A stretch of 64,000 nucleotides of DNA, taken from NCBI GenBank assembly GCA_041399205.1, contig JAWKTK010000012.1, positions 124,001-188,000 on the forward strand, written 5' to 3'. The position numbers were made by a program, and so were the translations under genes. The number at the start of each line of letters is the position of its first letter. The first letter of the stretch is position 1. Below, one piece after another: positions 26,998 to 36,447 of this stretch. Under the pieces are notes generated by a model, which ran no database searches, was not told where the DNA came from, and was given only the letters and a program-made list of their open reading frames with translations. The DNA comes from JAGQOZ01 sp041399205. GTDB taxonomy: Bacteria > Planctomycetota > Planctomycetia > Pirellulales > Pirellulaceae.

Positions 26998-28056
26998 ATG
27001 GTCCGCTTTGCCCAAGATTGTCGTTTGCTGTTCATGTTTCCCATTTCGCCGTTATCCAATCCGCTGATCGCTTGGGTGAATCCCAACTTTTTGAACACGC
27101 CGACGATTGTGCTGATGGCGGTGGTTTTGGGATTGCTGGCCGTAGTGTATGTCATCGGCGTGTTGATCCAGCGTCAGCCGGAATCTTCGCTGAATCCGGC
27201 CGTGGTAAGAGCGTTTAATTCTCGCGTTCGCGCTTGGTGGCTGATGTTCTTAATCCTCACGTCGGCCGTCTTATTAGGAAAAACGATCACGGTGATTTTG
27301 TTCGGTGGCGTGTCGTTTTGGGCCTTACGAGAATTCATCACGCTCACACCCACTCGGCAAGGAGACCATCGTACGCTGTTTTGGATCTTTTTCTTATTTA
27401 CTCCATTGCAATATTTCTTGGTGGGACGAGGCATCGAATACTATGGACTCTATAGCATTGCGATTCCGGTTTATGTTTACCTGTTCATCGCGGCACGAAT
27501 TGCCTTGGCTGGCGACTTCAAACGTTTTCTGGAACGAACCGCCAAGATCCAAGCTGGGATGATGATTTGCGTTTATTCGCTCAGCTACGCTCCGGCCCTG
27601 TTGTATTTGACGTTCAAGAATCAAGACGGAAGCCAATGGAGCGGGAGTCCCGCGAGTGTCCTGTTTTACTTCATTTTGATTGTCCAAGCAGGTGACGTCT
27701 TTCAATACATTTGGAGCAAATGGGTGGGCAAGCGAGTGATTGCGCCCAACATCAACACCAGTCGCACCTGGGAAGGGTTCTTTGGCGGCACGCTCAGCAC
27801 CACTTTGCTGGGGACCGTCCTCTGGGGTGTCACTCCGTTTAACCATTGGCAAGCGGCGTTCATGTCGTTGATATGTTCAGTGATGGGGTTTGCTGGTGGA
27901 ATGACCATGTCTGCGATCAAACGTGATCGAGGCGTCAAGGATTACGGCACACTAGTCGAGGGGCATGCTGGAATTCTGGATCGAATTGATTCGCTGTGCT
28001 TTGCTGCTCCCGTCTTTTTTCATCTTTCGCGTTTCATCTTTTCGATGAATGTCTAG
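26998..28056 (+). CDS. cdsA: Phosphatidate cytidylyltransferase CdsA
   Basis: The 352-residue integral membrane protein has about eight hydrophobic helices and the CdsA signature in two parts: SRTWEGFFGGT near residue 255 and SAIKRDRGVKDYG...GHAGILDRIDSL near 300-325, including the Asp residues that bind magnesium. It converts phosphatidic acid and CTP to CDP-diacylglycerol. The start ATG 26998 lies 15 bases after plsC; ATG 27034 would drop 12 residues and also fits. The pairing with plsC indicates an operon for phospholipid precursor synthesis. Confidence 0.9.
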   Translation: MVRFAQDCRLLFMFPISPLSNPLIAWVNPNFLNTPTIVLMAVVLGLLAVVYVIGVLIQRQPESSLNPAVVRAFNSRVRAWWLMFLILTSAVLLGKTITVILFGGVSFWALREFITLTPTRQGDHRTLFWIFFLFTPLQYFLVGRGIEYYGLYSIAIPVYVYLFIAARIALAGDFKRFLERTAKIQAGMMICVYSLSYAPALLYLTFKNQDGSQWSGSPASVLFYFILIVQAGDVFQYIWSKWVGKRVIAPNINTSRTWEGFFGGTLSTTLLGTVLWGVTPFNHWQAAFMSLICSVMGFAGGMTMSAIKRDRGVKDYGTLVEGHAGILDRIDSLCFAAPVFFHLSRFIFSMNV

Positions 28057-28298
28057 CGAACCGTTCGAATGCTGGACCGCGTCGCAGCCAGAAACTAGGA
28101 TCTAGTGGGACGGCATCGAGTCGGTGATTCGTAGCGAAACGTGATCGCGGCGAATAAAACCGTTGGCGTCGCTCGCATCTCTTCAAGTCTTGCGATTTGA
28201 TGTTACCGACGGTTCCTACATTTTCGTATCGAACCAACAATATGATTGTCACGGGAAGGGTCGACGAGGTCCGGAATCTTGGCGTGAAAGGAAAATGG

Positions 28299-29981
28299 AT
28301 GGCACTTCGTTGGTGGATGGGCGCGGTTGTGATTCTGGTATCGTGGCTTGCTTCTTGCGGTTCGGCCCAAGTTGAGTTTGGCTACGATTTTGCCATTGAT
28401 GGTCAGGGATTTAGCGTCGTCAACCAAGGCCGCATGGAAGACCCTTGGAGCTACGATGTGGATCGCGGTGCGTGGAGTGTTAACGGAAGTGGTGGTGTTG
28501 GCGTGCCCACCAGCAGCGGACTGCGCACTCCGGTCTTTCAAGTTCAATCGGCCGATCCGGTTACGCTATCGTTTGACCATCGCTACAGCATTGAATACAG
28601 CGATGATATTCGCTGGGATGGTGCCGCGGTGATGATTAGCGTGAACGGAGATGGTTTTCGGCACATTGGCAACCAACAGTTTACGCAGGGCGGTTACGTC
28701 GGCACGATTGAAGGCAACAACGCCTTGCAAGGATTTCAGGGGTTCAGCAATTTCTCTGCCGGTTACTTTGACTTGCGGCACATTCATTCGCAAATCAATT
28801 TGGGTGCGTTTGAACTTGGCGACACCATTCAGCTGGAATTTTTGGGTGCCTGGGACGAATTTTCTCGAGGCCAACCGGACGGAACGCTGCCCAATTGGGA
28901 AATCGATTCGGTACGATTTCAAGGCCCGCTCAGCGAAATCACCACCACTCCGCCACCGCAGCTTACGTTTTATCCTATTGCCGACATAAGCGTGTCGACG
29001 GCTGACACAGACCTTTGGTCCGTGAACAATTTGATTCAAGGCCCTGGTGAAGGTTTTCAGACGGACCATCCGTATGATCGTTTGGCCGACGGCCCGTTTG
29101 GCGTGTGGGTGACACAGTCGTGCGGCTTTCCTTGTGATTATTTCGGTACGTATGATTCGCCGGTAATCACCTTGGATTTGGGATCCGACGTCGAGCTTTC
29201 TGAAATTGACCTATGGGGCTATTCGCCAATGAATGCCAGTGGAGCAGCCGCTTTCGAACTCCAATTTGCCACGGATGCTGATGGCGAAAACGGTTTCGGA
29301 AATTCGATCACCTATCGGCCAACGTTTGACAACGTGTCGAACAACCCAGAACTTCGCCAAGCCTTTCCGTTTGACCAAAACGTAATCGCTCGGTATGTCC
29401 AAATGACCATCACCGATAATTTCTTCGTCGCTCCTGGAGACGGTTCGCAAGGAGAAACGCCGGGTGGTGAACGTATCGGGCTTGGCGAAATTGCGTTTCC
29501 CTTGCCGCTGGCCGAATTGTTAGGCGACTTCAATCGTAACGGCCAGTTGGACATCGCAGATGTGGATCAGTTGACACAGTTTGTGGCGACCGGCATTCCC
29601 AACGTGACGTTTGACGTAAATCGAGACAATCAGTTGAATTCGGCCGACATCGCCTTCTGGATCAATGACTTGGCGGAGACGTGGCTGGGCGACAGTAACC
29701 TGGACGGCCGTTTCGATTCAGCCGATTTGGTACAAGTCTTTACGGTTGGCAAGTTTGAAACGGGGCAGTCCGCCATCTACAGTGAAGGAGACTGGAACGG
29801 TGACGGTCAATTCAATTCAAACGATTTCGTCACCGCCTTTACAAACGGTGGTTATGACAACGGTTTGGCAGGCCAAGTGATTGTTCCGGAACCGCAATCC
29901 GCTTGGTGGCTGGCGGCGTTCCTGATTCTGTTTCGCAGGAATGGCCGAACCGTCACAGCGTATTTCTGGAAGGCTGCCTAA
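28299..29981 (+). CDS. Secreted protein with paired EF-hand module and PEP-CTERM-like tail
   Basis: From ATG 28299, with AAAGGA upstream, the product has 560 residues; the frame extends to 28197 without a credible signal. The signal peptide ends near SCGSAQ. Residues about 25-240 form a beta-sandwich region (VTLSFDHRYSIEYSDD). A second beta domain at 250-420 reads LDLGSDVELSEIDLWGYS and RYVQMTITDNFF and resembles a galactose-binding/discoidin fold. Dockerin-like loops GDFNRNGQLDIADVD, GDSNLDGRFDSADLV and GDWNGDGQFNSNDFV come next, and the end is VPEPQSAWWLAAFLILFRR, a PEP-CTERM-like tail. It is a relative of the protein at 10378 in the C-terminal 130 residues. A carbohydrate-binding extracellular role is inferred. 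Confidence 0.72.
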   Translation: MALRWWMGAVVILVSWLASCGSAQVEFGYDFAIDGQGFSVVNQGRMEDPWSYDVDRGAWSVNGSGGVGVPTSSGLRTPVFQVQSADPVTLSFDHRYSIEYSDDIRWDGAAVMISVNGDGFRHIGNQQFTQGGYVGTIEGNNALQGFQGFSNFSAGYFDLRHIHSQINLGAFELGDTIQLEFLGAWDEFSRGQPDGTLPNWEIDSVRFQGPLSEITTTPPPQLTFYPIADISVSTADTDLWSVNNLIQGPGEGFQTDHPYDRLADGPFGVWVTQSCGFPCDYFGTYDSPVITLDLGSDVELSEIDLWGYSPMNASGAAAFELQFATDADGENGFGNSITYRPTFDNVSNNPELRQAFPFDQNVIARYVQMTITDNFFVAPGDGSQGETPGGERIGLGEIAFPLPLAELLGDFNRNGQLDIADVDQLTQFVATGIPNVTFDVNRDNQLNSADIAFWINDLAETWLGDSNLDGRFDSADLVQVFTVGKFETGQSAIYSEGDWNGDGQFNSNDFVTAFTNGGYDNGLAGQVIVPEPQSAWWLAAFLILFRRNGRTVTAYFWKAA

Positions 29982-30001
29982 CGCCCAATTCGCCATGCGA
30001 A

Positions 30002-31472
30002 TCAAGATTGGGGTTCGTCCAGGTCAACGACAAATATCTGATTCCAGTAATCTCCGGTCTTGGCATCTGCAATCGCTCGCACAAATGCAATCTGTTTGCC
30101 GTCGGGCGAAAAAACACACGCTTCGGGGCGCGGTGCCGATTTTGCATCGGCTAGTTTGGCGGTAAGGCGTCGAGTGATTCCCGTTTGTGAATCGGTCACA
30201 CAGACACTGCCATCCATGACATGGGCAATCTGCGTTCCGTCGGGACTCCACGAAAACGCCGAGGCGATATCGTGATCATTTGCAGTCAAGGGTTTCGGTT
30301 CGCCGCCGATTGGCGATACTGTCCACAGTTGCACAAGGCCTCGATCGTCTTTCATTAGGAACGCAATCTGGGAACCATCGGGATGGCTTCGCAACCAATG
30401 GCGTTCGCCTTGAATGCCAGGAAATTTCCGTTGTTGCGTGAAGGTCAGACGACGCTGGACCACGCCGGCGGGCGGCCGAGGACGTGTGGTTGTGGTTCCT
30501 TCTAACGGTCCTGCGTCGGATGGTTGGCTCACGTCATTCGGCAGGTCCACTACAAAGACTTCTGAAATGATATCGCCGGAAGTGGTCGTCACATTCCCTT
30601 GAAAGGCAATTGCCTTGGCTTGCCGGCTGCCGTCCGATCGCAAGTAACCATGCGTGCCAATCCATGCATCACTGAACGCTTTACTGATCTGGTCCGAACC
30701 AGGTATCGGCGAATCATGAGTCAAGGTGACCAAGACGGAAAAGCACGAACCTGCGCGTTGCGCGGATGGGTACTGGGGACTGAAACAGATCGAATCAGGA
30801 CGCTCACGCCTACGTTGCGCTGATTTGTTTCCGCCGCGCTGGGCTATCCGTGTCGAGATCACGATTTGCCAAAACGTGATCTTCGTAGGTAAAGGCCACC
30901 CACTGTCCATCACCGCTGAACGTATGCACGTGCGTGCCACCTCGTAGGGCACCTGGCGTGAACGGCGAAACGATATTTCTCGCATCCAAGTTCGCCGATC
31001 GGTTCGTGCCAAATTCTGTGGCCGCCACCAAGACACCTCGGCGATGATACGCACTGTAGCTCCAATCGTCCGTGGGATGTTCCGGCCCGTGAATAAAGAC
31101 AATGCGATCTTCGACAGGTGAAACCGTCACCACTCCGCAACAAGCACCGTGGTGGCTGGTGTAAATAGTCTGCGTTTCGCGAGTGCCGACGTGAACTCGT
31201 TCAATCCGATTTCCGTCAAAGTTCGCACCAGCGTGGTCGCTGCGGATGTCATAGTAGATCCACTGACTGTCCGGTGACCAAACGCCAATGTTGGTCAAAA
31301 TGTGGCCATCTGCAGCAAAGGTCAATTGTTTTTCTGCGGCGTTCAATGCTTGTCCTTGCAAAATCAGAACGATGAACAGGGGAATTCGCACGGCGGCAGA
31401 CTTGCCGTTGCGGCGAATTTGGCCGGACGTTCCCTTTCGGAGTTGTGGGACACGTTTATAATCTCTTTTCAT
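30002..31472 (-). CDS. DUF3748/YidR-like secreted beta-propeller protein (frame interrupted)
   Basis: The frames 30810-31472 and 30002-30838 encode one protein of about 460 residues. The first part has the DUF3748 signature: KQLTFAADGHILTN, VWSPDSQWIYYDIRSD, GVVTVSPVEDRIVFIHGPE and GTHVHTFSGDGQWVAFTYED. A middle stretch, TNQRNVGVSV, is in the third frame. The end holds WD40/TolB-like repeats (SHPDGSQIAFLMKDD, SWSPDGTQIAHVMD, FSPDGKQIAFVR). Two base changes near 30812-30840 explain the breaks; one is a CC that should be CCC. The first ATG (31472) overlaps the divergent ABC gene start, so GTG 31391, directly before the signal peptide RIPLFIVLILQG, is the better start. E. coli YidR is a homologue of unknown function. 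Confidence 0.7.
31457..31462 (+). promoter_or_regulatory. TATAAT -10 box immediately before the ABC ATPase gene
   Basis: A perfect TATAAT ends 8 bases before ATG 31471. If used, the transcript would begin at or next to the start codon, giving a leaderless mRNA. No good -35 box is seen 16-18 bases upstream. Confidence 0.35.
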
Positions 31473-32472
31473 GCAAGCAATCCAGATTAAGGGACTGAGA
31501 AAGTCTTATCGAGTTTACCAAAAGCAGGAAGGGCTGTTCGCGTCGGTGCGAGGCCTGTTTCATCGCGAATTCCGTGAAGTTAACGCGGTGGATGGAATTG
31601 ATCTATCCGTGGATCAGGGTGAATTGGTCGCGTTTCTAGGGCCCAACGGCGCTGGCAAGACGACAACACTGAAACTGCTGTCCGGAGTGATCTATCCTTC
31701 GGCCGGTGAAGCTACGGTGTTGGGGCACGTGCCTTGGAAACGAGAAAATTCGTATCGTCGCCGCTTCGCACTGGTCATGGGCCAAAAGAATCAATTGTGG
31801 TGGGATTTGCCGGCGAAGGAATCCTTTCGTTTGCACCAGCAGATTTACCAAATCCCTGCGGACGAATTCGAACGAACCAGTGACGAATTGACCGATTTGC
31901 TGGACGTTCGCAAGTTGTTGCAACAACCGGTTCGCGAACTTTCGCTGGGCGAACGCATGAAAATGGAACTGATTGCCGCCTTGCTGCATTCACCACAAGT
32001 TCTATTTTTGGACGAACCCACTATTGGACTCGACGTGGTGGCCCAACACAACATCCAACAGTTCTTGAAACAATACCAACAGCAACGACAGACAACGATT
32101 TTGCTGACCAGCCACTACATGAAGGACGTGGCCGCGCTTTGTAAACGAGTGGTCATTATTACGCATGGGCAGATTAAATATGACGGTTCGCTGAAAGGAA
32201 TTGTGGATCAGTTCAGCGGACACAAAGTGGTATCGCTGGCATTTGCGGCAGATCGTATGCCGGAGAATCTGGCCACTTTTGGTGAAGTTCAATCTGTCGA
32301 TCCGCCCAAGGCGCAGCTACTGATTCCCAGGCAAAATGTGGCGAGCGCCCTGGCAGCCATTTTGGATCAATGTCCCGTGGAAGATGTCAGTGTGGAAGAC
32401 CCACCGCTGGAATCGGTGATTGCGAATTTGTTTTCGCAAGCCAATGCCAGTGAACCGACGGTCAGTGCGTAA
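31471..32472 (+). CDS. ABC-2 exporter ATP-binding subunit
   Basis: The 333-residue ATPase has Walker A GPNGAGKT (about 59-66), a Q-loop in VMGQKNQLWWDLP, signature LSLGERMKME (the variant LSxGE), Walker B VLFLDEPTIGLD and the H-switch LLTSHYM. The extended N-terminal loop (QKQEGLFASVRGLFHREFREV) and the C-terminal 80-residue domain match COG4586, the ATPase of a three-gene ABC-2 exporter of unknown substrate. The two following genes are its paired permeases (DUF990/COG4587 and COG3694). No substrate-binding protein is present, so export is likely. The start ATG is 8 bases behind a TATAAT. Confidence 0.88.
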   Translation: MQAIQIKGLRKSYRVYQKQEGLFASVRGLFHREFREVNAVDGIDLSVDQGELVAFLGPNGAGKTTTLKLLSGVIYPSAGEATVLGHVPWKRENSYRRRFALVMGQKNQLWWDLPAKESFRLHQQIYQIPADEFERTSDELTDLLDVRKLLQQPVRELSLGERMKMELIAALLHSPQVLFLDEPTIGLDVVAQHNIQQFLKQYQQQRQTTILLTSHYMKDVAALCKRVVIITHGQIKYDGSLKGIVDQFSGHKVVSLAFAADRMPENLATFGEVQSVDPPKAQLLIPRQNVASALAAILDQCPVEDVSVEDPPLESVIANLFSQANASEPTVSA

Positions 32473-32480
32473 CGGAGTCC

Positions 32481-33326
32481 ATGATGAACCTACTGGCCGC
32501 TCGCGCATCCACTTGGTGGACCATCCTGCGAATTTCATTGGAAGAACGTTTGGTTTATCGAGGTGACTTTGCGCTGGGAACGTTAATGCGATTCCTGCCC
32601 ATTATCACTCAGATTTTCTTGTGGTGGGCCATCTTTGAAGCGATGGCCGGAGAAGGGCAAGTAGCGGGATCGTCGATTCGCGGATATTCGTATAACGACT
32701 TTGTGGCGTACTATTTGTTGACGATGCTTAGTCGAGCGTTTTCCAGTATGCCGGGGTTAGCCAGCGGGATTGCGAAACAGGTTCGCGATGGCGAAATCAA
32801 GAAGTTCATGATCCAGCCGATTGATCTGTTGGGCTTTTTATTGTTGAGTCGAATTGCACACAAGCTGGCCTATTATTCCGTGGCGTTCTTGCCGTTTGGC
32901 TTTGTGTTCTTTGTTTGTGGCAACTACTTTCCGGCGTTTCCAGATGTAGCGACGTTGGCTGCCTTTGTGTTGTCACTGGTGATGGCCTTCGTGCTGGGTT
33001 TCTTTTTGGAAGCCACGATTGGCTTGGTCAGCTTTTGGTTTTTAGAAGTCAGTTCGCTGCTGTTCGTCTACATGTTGTTCAGCTTTTTCTTGTCTGGCCA
33101 CATGTTTCCACTGGACATGATTCCTGAACCATGGAGCACTCTTGTAGATTGGTTGCCGCTGAAGTATTTGGCCTATTTTCCGTCGGCCGTTTATTTGGGA
33201 AAAGTGACGGGTGGCAAACTGGTCATGGCATTGGTGGTGGAAGCAGCCTGGATTGTGTTTTTCATTTTTACTTCGCGATGGTTGTTGTCTCGCGGTTATC
33301 GCCGGTACAGCGGGTTTGGAGGCTGA
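32481..33326 (+). CDS. ABC-2 exporter permease, first subunit (DUF990-like)
   Basis: The 281-residue membrane protein has about six hydrophobic helices and the ABC-2 features FRLPIITQIFLWWAIFEA-like TM2 region, a conserved loop with EIKKFMIQPIDLLGFLLLS, and a MFPLDMIPEPWSTLVDWLPLKY motif typical of COG4587-type permeases. It starts at ATG 32481 behind ACGGAG, 8 bases after the ATPase gene, and its stop is one base from the next start. It pairs with the protein at 33328 and the ATPase at 31471. Confidence 0.85.
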   Translation: MMNLLAARASTWWTILRISLEERLVYRGDFALGTLMRFLPIITQIFLWWAIFEAMAGEGQVAGSSIRGYSYNDFVAYYLLTMLSRAFSSMPGLASGIAKQVRDGEIKKFMIQPIDLLGFLLLSRIAHKLAYYSVAFLPFGFVFFVCGNYFPAFPDVATLAAFVLSLVMAFVLGFFLEATIGLVSFWFLEVSSLLFVYMLFSFFLSGHMFPLDMIPEPWSTLVDWLPLKYLAYFPSAVYLGKVTGGKLVMALVVEAAWIVFFIFTSRWLLSRGYRRYSGFGG

Positions 33327-33327
33327 G

Positions 33328-34215
33328 ATGAGCGAATTGGGATCGCCGCTGGATCGGACAAGCCGAACGCTAACTTCGTATGTTCGCGTGTTTTCGACGA
33401 TTGTTCGCAACAGCTTAGTGCGAGACATGTCGTTTCGTTCCAACTTTTTGATCGAATGTATTTCGTCCGCTGCTTGGGTCTTTATGAACTTGGGCTTCTA
33501 TCTGCTGATCTTTCATTACACGACGGAAATTGGCAAAGGAACCGGTTGGGGCAAATACGAATTCTTCGTATTTCTGGCTACTACGATGTTGGTCAATAGC
33601 GTAGTCCAAGCGTTTTTTATGCCCAACGCGCAAGAGTTTAGCGAATTGATTCGAACCGGAAATCTGGACTTTGCGTTGCTCAAACCGATCGATACACAGT
33701 TCTTGGTGTCGGTGCACCGAGTGGAATGGTCGTCATTTTCGAATTTATTGGTTGGGTTGGCGCTGCTGGCGTATAGCTTGTGGCATTTGGCCAGTCGGCC
33801 AGAACAACCTGTACAATTGTCTGGCACCACCGTCTTGCTCTATGTCGGATACATTATTTGTGGCATTGCCATTTTGTATAGTCTGATGATTTCATTGGCA
33901 GCCACCAGCATATGGCTGGGACGCAATCAGACGCTTTACAACTTTTGGTTTTACATCACCAATTTTTCTCGTTACCCCATGGAGATTTACGGCGGGTCGT
34001 ATGGACTGCCGTTGCAGGTTTTCTTTACGTACATTATTCCCGTTTTGGTGGTGGTGAACGTGCCGGCAAGAATCATGGCTCAACCGTTACAAGCCGATTC
34101 TTCAGGCAGCTGGTTTTTGCCGATTTATGCGTTGTTCGCCACGATCCTCAGCCTGCTGGCGTCGCGACTGGTCTTTCGTTTGGCCTTGGCTAGCTACCGC
34201 AGCGCCAGTTCTTAG
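33328..34215 (+). CDS. ABC-2 exporter permease, second subunit (COG3694-like)
   Basis: The 295-residue product has about six transmembrane helices and the segment ELIRTGNLDFALLKPID, the loop that is shared by this permease type and matches EIKKFMIQPID in its partner. Another shared feature is the family ending YPMEIYGGSYGLPLQVFFTYIIPVLVV. Its ATG at 33328 lies one base after the stop of the first permease and behind GGAGGCTGAG, so translation is coupled. With the two upstream genes it forms one exporter; the substrate cannot be told from sequence. Confidence 0.85.
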   Translation: MSELGSPLDRTSRTLTSYVRVFSTIVRNSLVRDMSFRSNFLIECISSAAWVFMNLGFYLLIFHYTTEIGKGTGWGKYEFFVFLATTMLVNSVVQAFFMPNAQEFSELIRTGNLDFALLKPIDTQFLVSVHRVEWSSFSNLLVGLALLAYSLWHLASRPEQPVQLSGTTVLLYVGYIICGIAILYSLMISLAATSIWLGRNQTLYNFWFYITNFSRYPMEIYGGSYGLPLQVFFTYIIPVLVVVNVPARIMAQPLQADSSGSWFLPIYALFATILSLLASRLVFRLALASYRSASS

Positions 34216-34325
34216 TTTTCTGCCACTAACATTCCCATTTTGCTGGTATAGACGCGGGTCGACGTTGCGCGGGGTTTCAAGCTAGAATAGTGCGTTTTTA
34301 GCAGTCGCAAGGGAGCTTATTCGAA

Positions 34326-35162
34326 ATGAAACTGGCGTTCAGCAGTAATGCGTATATGCATTTTTCGATCGAAGATACCATTCGCAAGATTGCGGAATTG
34401 GGCTACGAAGGGATCGAAATTCTGGCCGACGTGCCGCACGCTTGGCCAGCAGGTTTGCTGGACGAACGCAAGCGTTCCATTGTCGATTCGCTCCAGAAAC
34501 ACAATCTGACCATTTCCAATATCAACGCGTTCATGATGAACGCCGTCGCCGATCCTCGGCAACCTTACTGGCATCCTGGCTGGACCGATCCTGATCCCCA
34601 TTATCGAGCGATCCGCCGAGAGCATACCAAGCGAGCACTAGAATTGGCGTCGGAAATTGGTGCTGCGAATATTACCACCGAACCAGGCGGCTTCTTGCTT
34701 CCCGGACAAACTCGAACGGAAGCCAGCCAGATTTTCTACGAAGAATTTATGCCGTGTGTCGAAGTTGCCGAACGACTGGACGTGAAGCTGTTGATTGAGC
34801 CGGAGCCCGAATTGCTGATTGAAAAATTCGATCAGTATCTGGAGTTCGTCCAGAAAATTGATTCGTCACACATCGGCTTGAATTTTGATATCGGGCACGC
34901 CTATTGCGTAGGCGAAGATCCCGAAAACTGGGTCGAAAAGATGGCAGCGCACACCCTGCACTATCACTTTGAAGATATCGCGGCTTCACGTGTTCATCAG
35001 CATTTGATTCCAGGGCACGGGGCTATCGATTTCAAAGCGACGGTCGATGCGATCAAGCGAACCAACTACGACGGTTGGATTACCGTGGAATTGTATCCGT
35101 ATATCAATGATCCCGATCAAGCGGCTTCCGAAGCCAAGTCGTTCCTGAGTGAATTGCTTTAG
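34326..35162 (+). CDS. Sugar-phosphate isomerase/epimerase-like TIM-barrel protein
   Basis: The 278-residue product is an AP-endonuclease-2/xylose-isomerase-like barrel: MKLAFSSNAYMHFSIEDTI, GYEGIEILADVPHAW, and metal-ligand segments LLIEPEPE, LNFDIGHAYCVG, LHYHFEDIAA and GHGAIDF, ending ITVELYPYI. These Glu, Asp and His residues bind a divalent metal as in the family. The reaction is unknown. It is followed directly by a UbiA-family prenyltransferase gene, with only 75 bases to the preferred start, so the pair probably act in one pathway. It has no signal peptide. Confidence 0.78.
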   Translation: MKLAFSSNAYMHFSIEDTIRKIAELGYEGIEILADVPHAWPAGLLDERKRSIVDSLQKHNLTISNINAFMMNAVADPRQPYWHPGWTDPDPHYRAIRREHTKRALELASEIGAANITTEPGGFLLPGQTRTEASQIFYEEFMPCVEVAERLDVKLLIEPEPELLIEKFDQYLEFVQKIDSSHIGLNFDIGHAYCVGEDPENWVEKMAAHTLHYHFEDIAASRVHQHLIPGHGAIDFKATVDAIKRTNYDGWITVELYPYINDPDQAASEAKSFLSELL

Positions 35163-35237
35163 TTGTGGACCATTGTGTGGATCGTTGGCGGCATTGGTGA
35201 CAAGACATTGGCCAAGACAAAACAAGTAGGTAGTGTT

Positions 35238-36218
35238 GTGGGTGCAAAACAAAATACCAAGTCGCCTCCGCCATGGCTGGCGTTTTGTCAGCTGGTCCGA
35301 CTGCCAAACGTCTTTACGGTGATTTCGAACGTCGCCATGGGCTACGCTTTTGTGTATCAGAATCACGCTCCACTGTATGGGCTGGTTCCGCTGCTGGTCA
35401 GTTCCATTGCGTTGTACTGGGCTGGCATGGTGATGAACGACGTCTGTGATGTTGAAATTGACCAGCAACAACGACCGGAACGGCCTTTGCCGTCTGGCAG
35501 ATTCAGTTTGGAATTGGCCAGGAAACTGGCGTGGTGGCTGTTAATCGGAGGAGTTGTCGCTGGTGCTGCGGCGGGGCTAATTTCTCCGTGGGCAGGTTGT
35601 CGCTTTCGCAGCGGCGTGATTGCCTTGGTCTTGGCGGCCGTTGTTTGGGCGTACAACCAGCGTTTGAAGCACACTCCCTTTGGTGTCGTGGCGATGGGTG
35701 CCTGCCGATTCTTCAACGTATTGTTGGGTATGAGTTTGAGCGTCAAGGCCGACGGTCCATCGTGGTTATTGAGCTTTGATTCGTCCGAATTGCTGGTTGC
35801 CTGCGCGATTGGCGTCTACGTGGTCGGGGTGTCGATTGTTGCCAAGTCTGAAGCGGAAACCAGTTCGCGACGAAATCTAACCGCAGGCCTGTTGGTCATG
35901 GTCGCAGGGATGGCCATGTTGGCAGCCTTTCCCACGTTGGGAAACTTCGTTACCTACCGCCAAACGGTCTTTTCGAACGACTACGTGTGGCCATTGCTAA
36001 TCTTGCTGCTGGCCTTTTCCGTTGTGCGGCGAGTAGCGGAGGCCATTGTCCAGCCCAAACCGGCCTTCGTTCAAGAGGCGGTCAAGCTTTCGATTTTTAC
36101 GATGATCGTCTTGGACGCTTCTCTGGCGCTGGCTACACAAGGGCCGTTTGTGGGCGTCGCGATTCTGGCCTTACTGCTACCAGCGAATTATCTGGGCCAA
36201 TACATCTATTCAACTTAG
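35238..36218 (+). CDS. UbiA-family prenyltransferase (EboC-like possible)
   Basis: From GTG 35238 (AGGTAG upstream) the product has 326 residues and about nine helices. Motif I is NDVCDVEIDQQQRPERPLPSG, an NDxxD-type site with the RPERPLPSG tail; the second Asp-rich site is less clear because the region MNDVC is followed by only a YNQRLKHTP segment. UbiA enzymes transfer prenyl chains to aromatic or lipid acceptors in the membrane. In ebo gene clusters a UbiA-like EboC occurs, often with TIM-barrel partners, but the other ebo genes are not here, so I only note the resemblance. The TIM-barrel gene lies just upstream. Its stop is followed by two hairpins. Confidence 0.72.
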   Translation: MGAKQNTKSPPPWLAFCQLVRLPNVFTVISNVAMGYAFVYQNHAPLYGLVPLLVSSIALYWAGMVMNDVCDVEIDQQQRPERPLPSGRFSLELARKLAWWLLIGGVVAGAAAGLISPWAGCRFRSGVIALVLAAVVWAYNQRLKHTPFGVVAMGACRFFNVLLGMSLSVKADGPSWLLSFDSSELLVACAIGVYVVGVSIVAKSEAETSSRRNLTAGLLVMVAGMAMLAAFPTLGNFVTYRQTVFSNDYVWPLLILLLAFSVVRRVAEAIVQPKPAFVQEAVKLSIFTMIVLDASLALATQGPFVGVAILALLLPANYLGQYIYST

Positions 36219-36285
36219 ATGTAGTGTTTGTGGCAAAGATGGTCTGCTCGATTAGCGGCGGACCGACCGCCAGATAAAATGAAAA

Positions 36286-36337
36286 ATACCCCGACCCGAG
36301 GAAGCGAGGCGGACACTTCCCCGAGTCATTGGGGTAT
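36286..36337 (+). terminator. Hairpin after the UbiA gene
   Basis: ATACCCC at 36286-36292 pairs with GGGGTAT at 36331-36337, with GAC/GTC inside, and is followed by CCTTCT. It lies 68 bases after the stop codon. Confidence 0.4.
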
Positions 36338-36393
36338 CCTTCTGGCCCCAGGCAAGAGCCGAAGAATGCAGCAACACAGCTGCACGTACAATC

Positions 36394-36432
36394 AGCTAGG
36401 TGCCATTCGAGGCGAATGACACCTAGCTTTTC
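36394..36432 (+). terminator. Strong hairpin with T-run between UbiA and amtB
   Basis: AGCTAGGTG at 36394-36402 pairs with CACCTAGCT at 36420-36428; an inner CATTCG/CGAATG pair closes a three-base loop, and TTTTC follows. The two convergent genes can both use it, the plus-strand one best because of the T-run. Confidence 0.7.
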
Positions 36433-36447
36433 AAATCCATCAAATCC

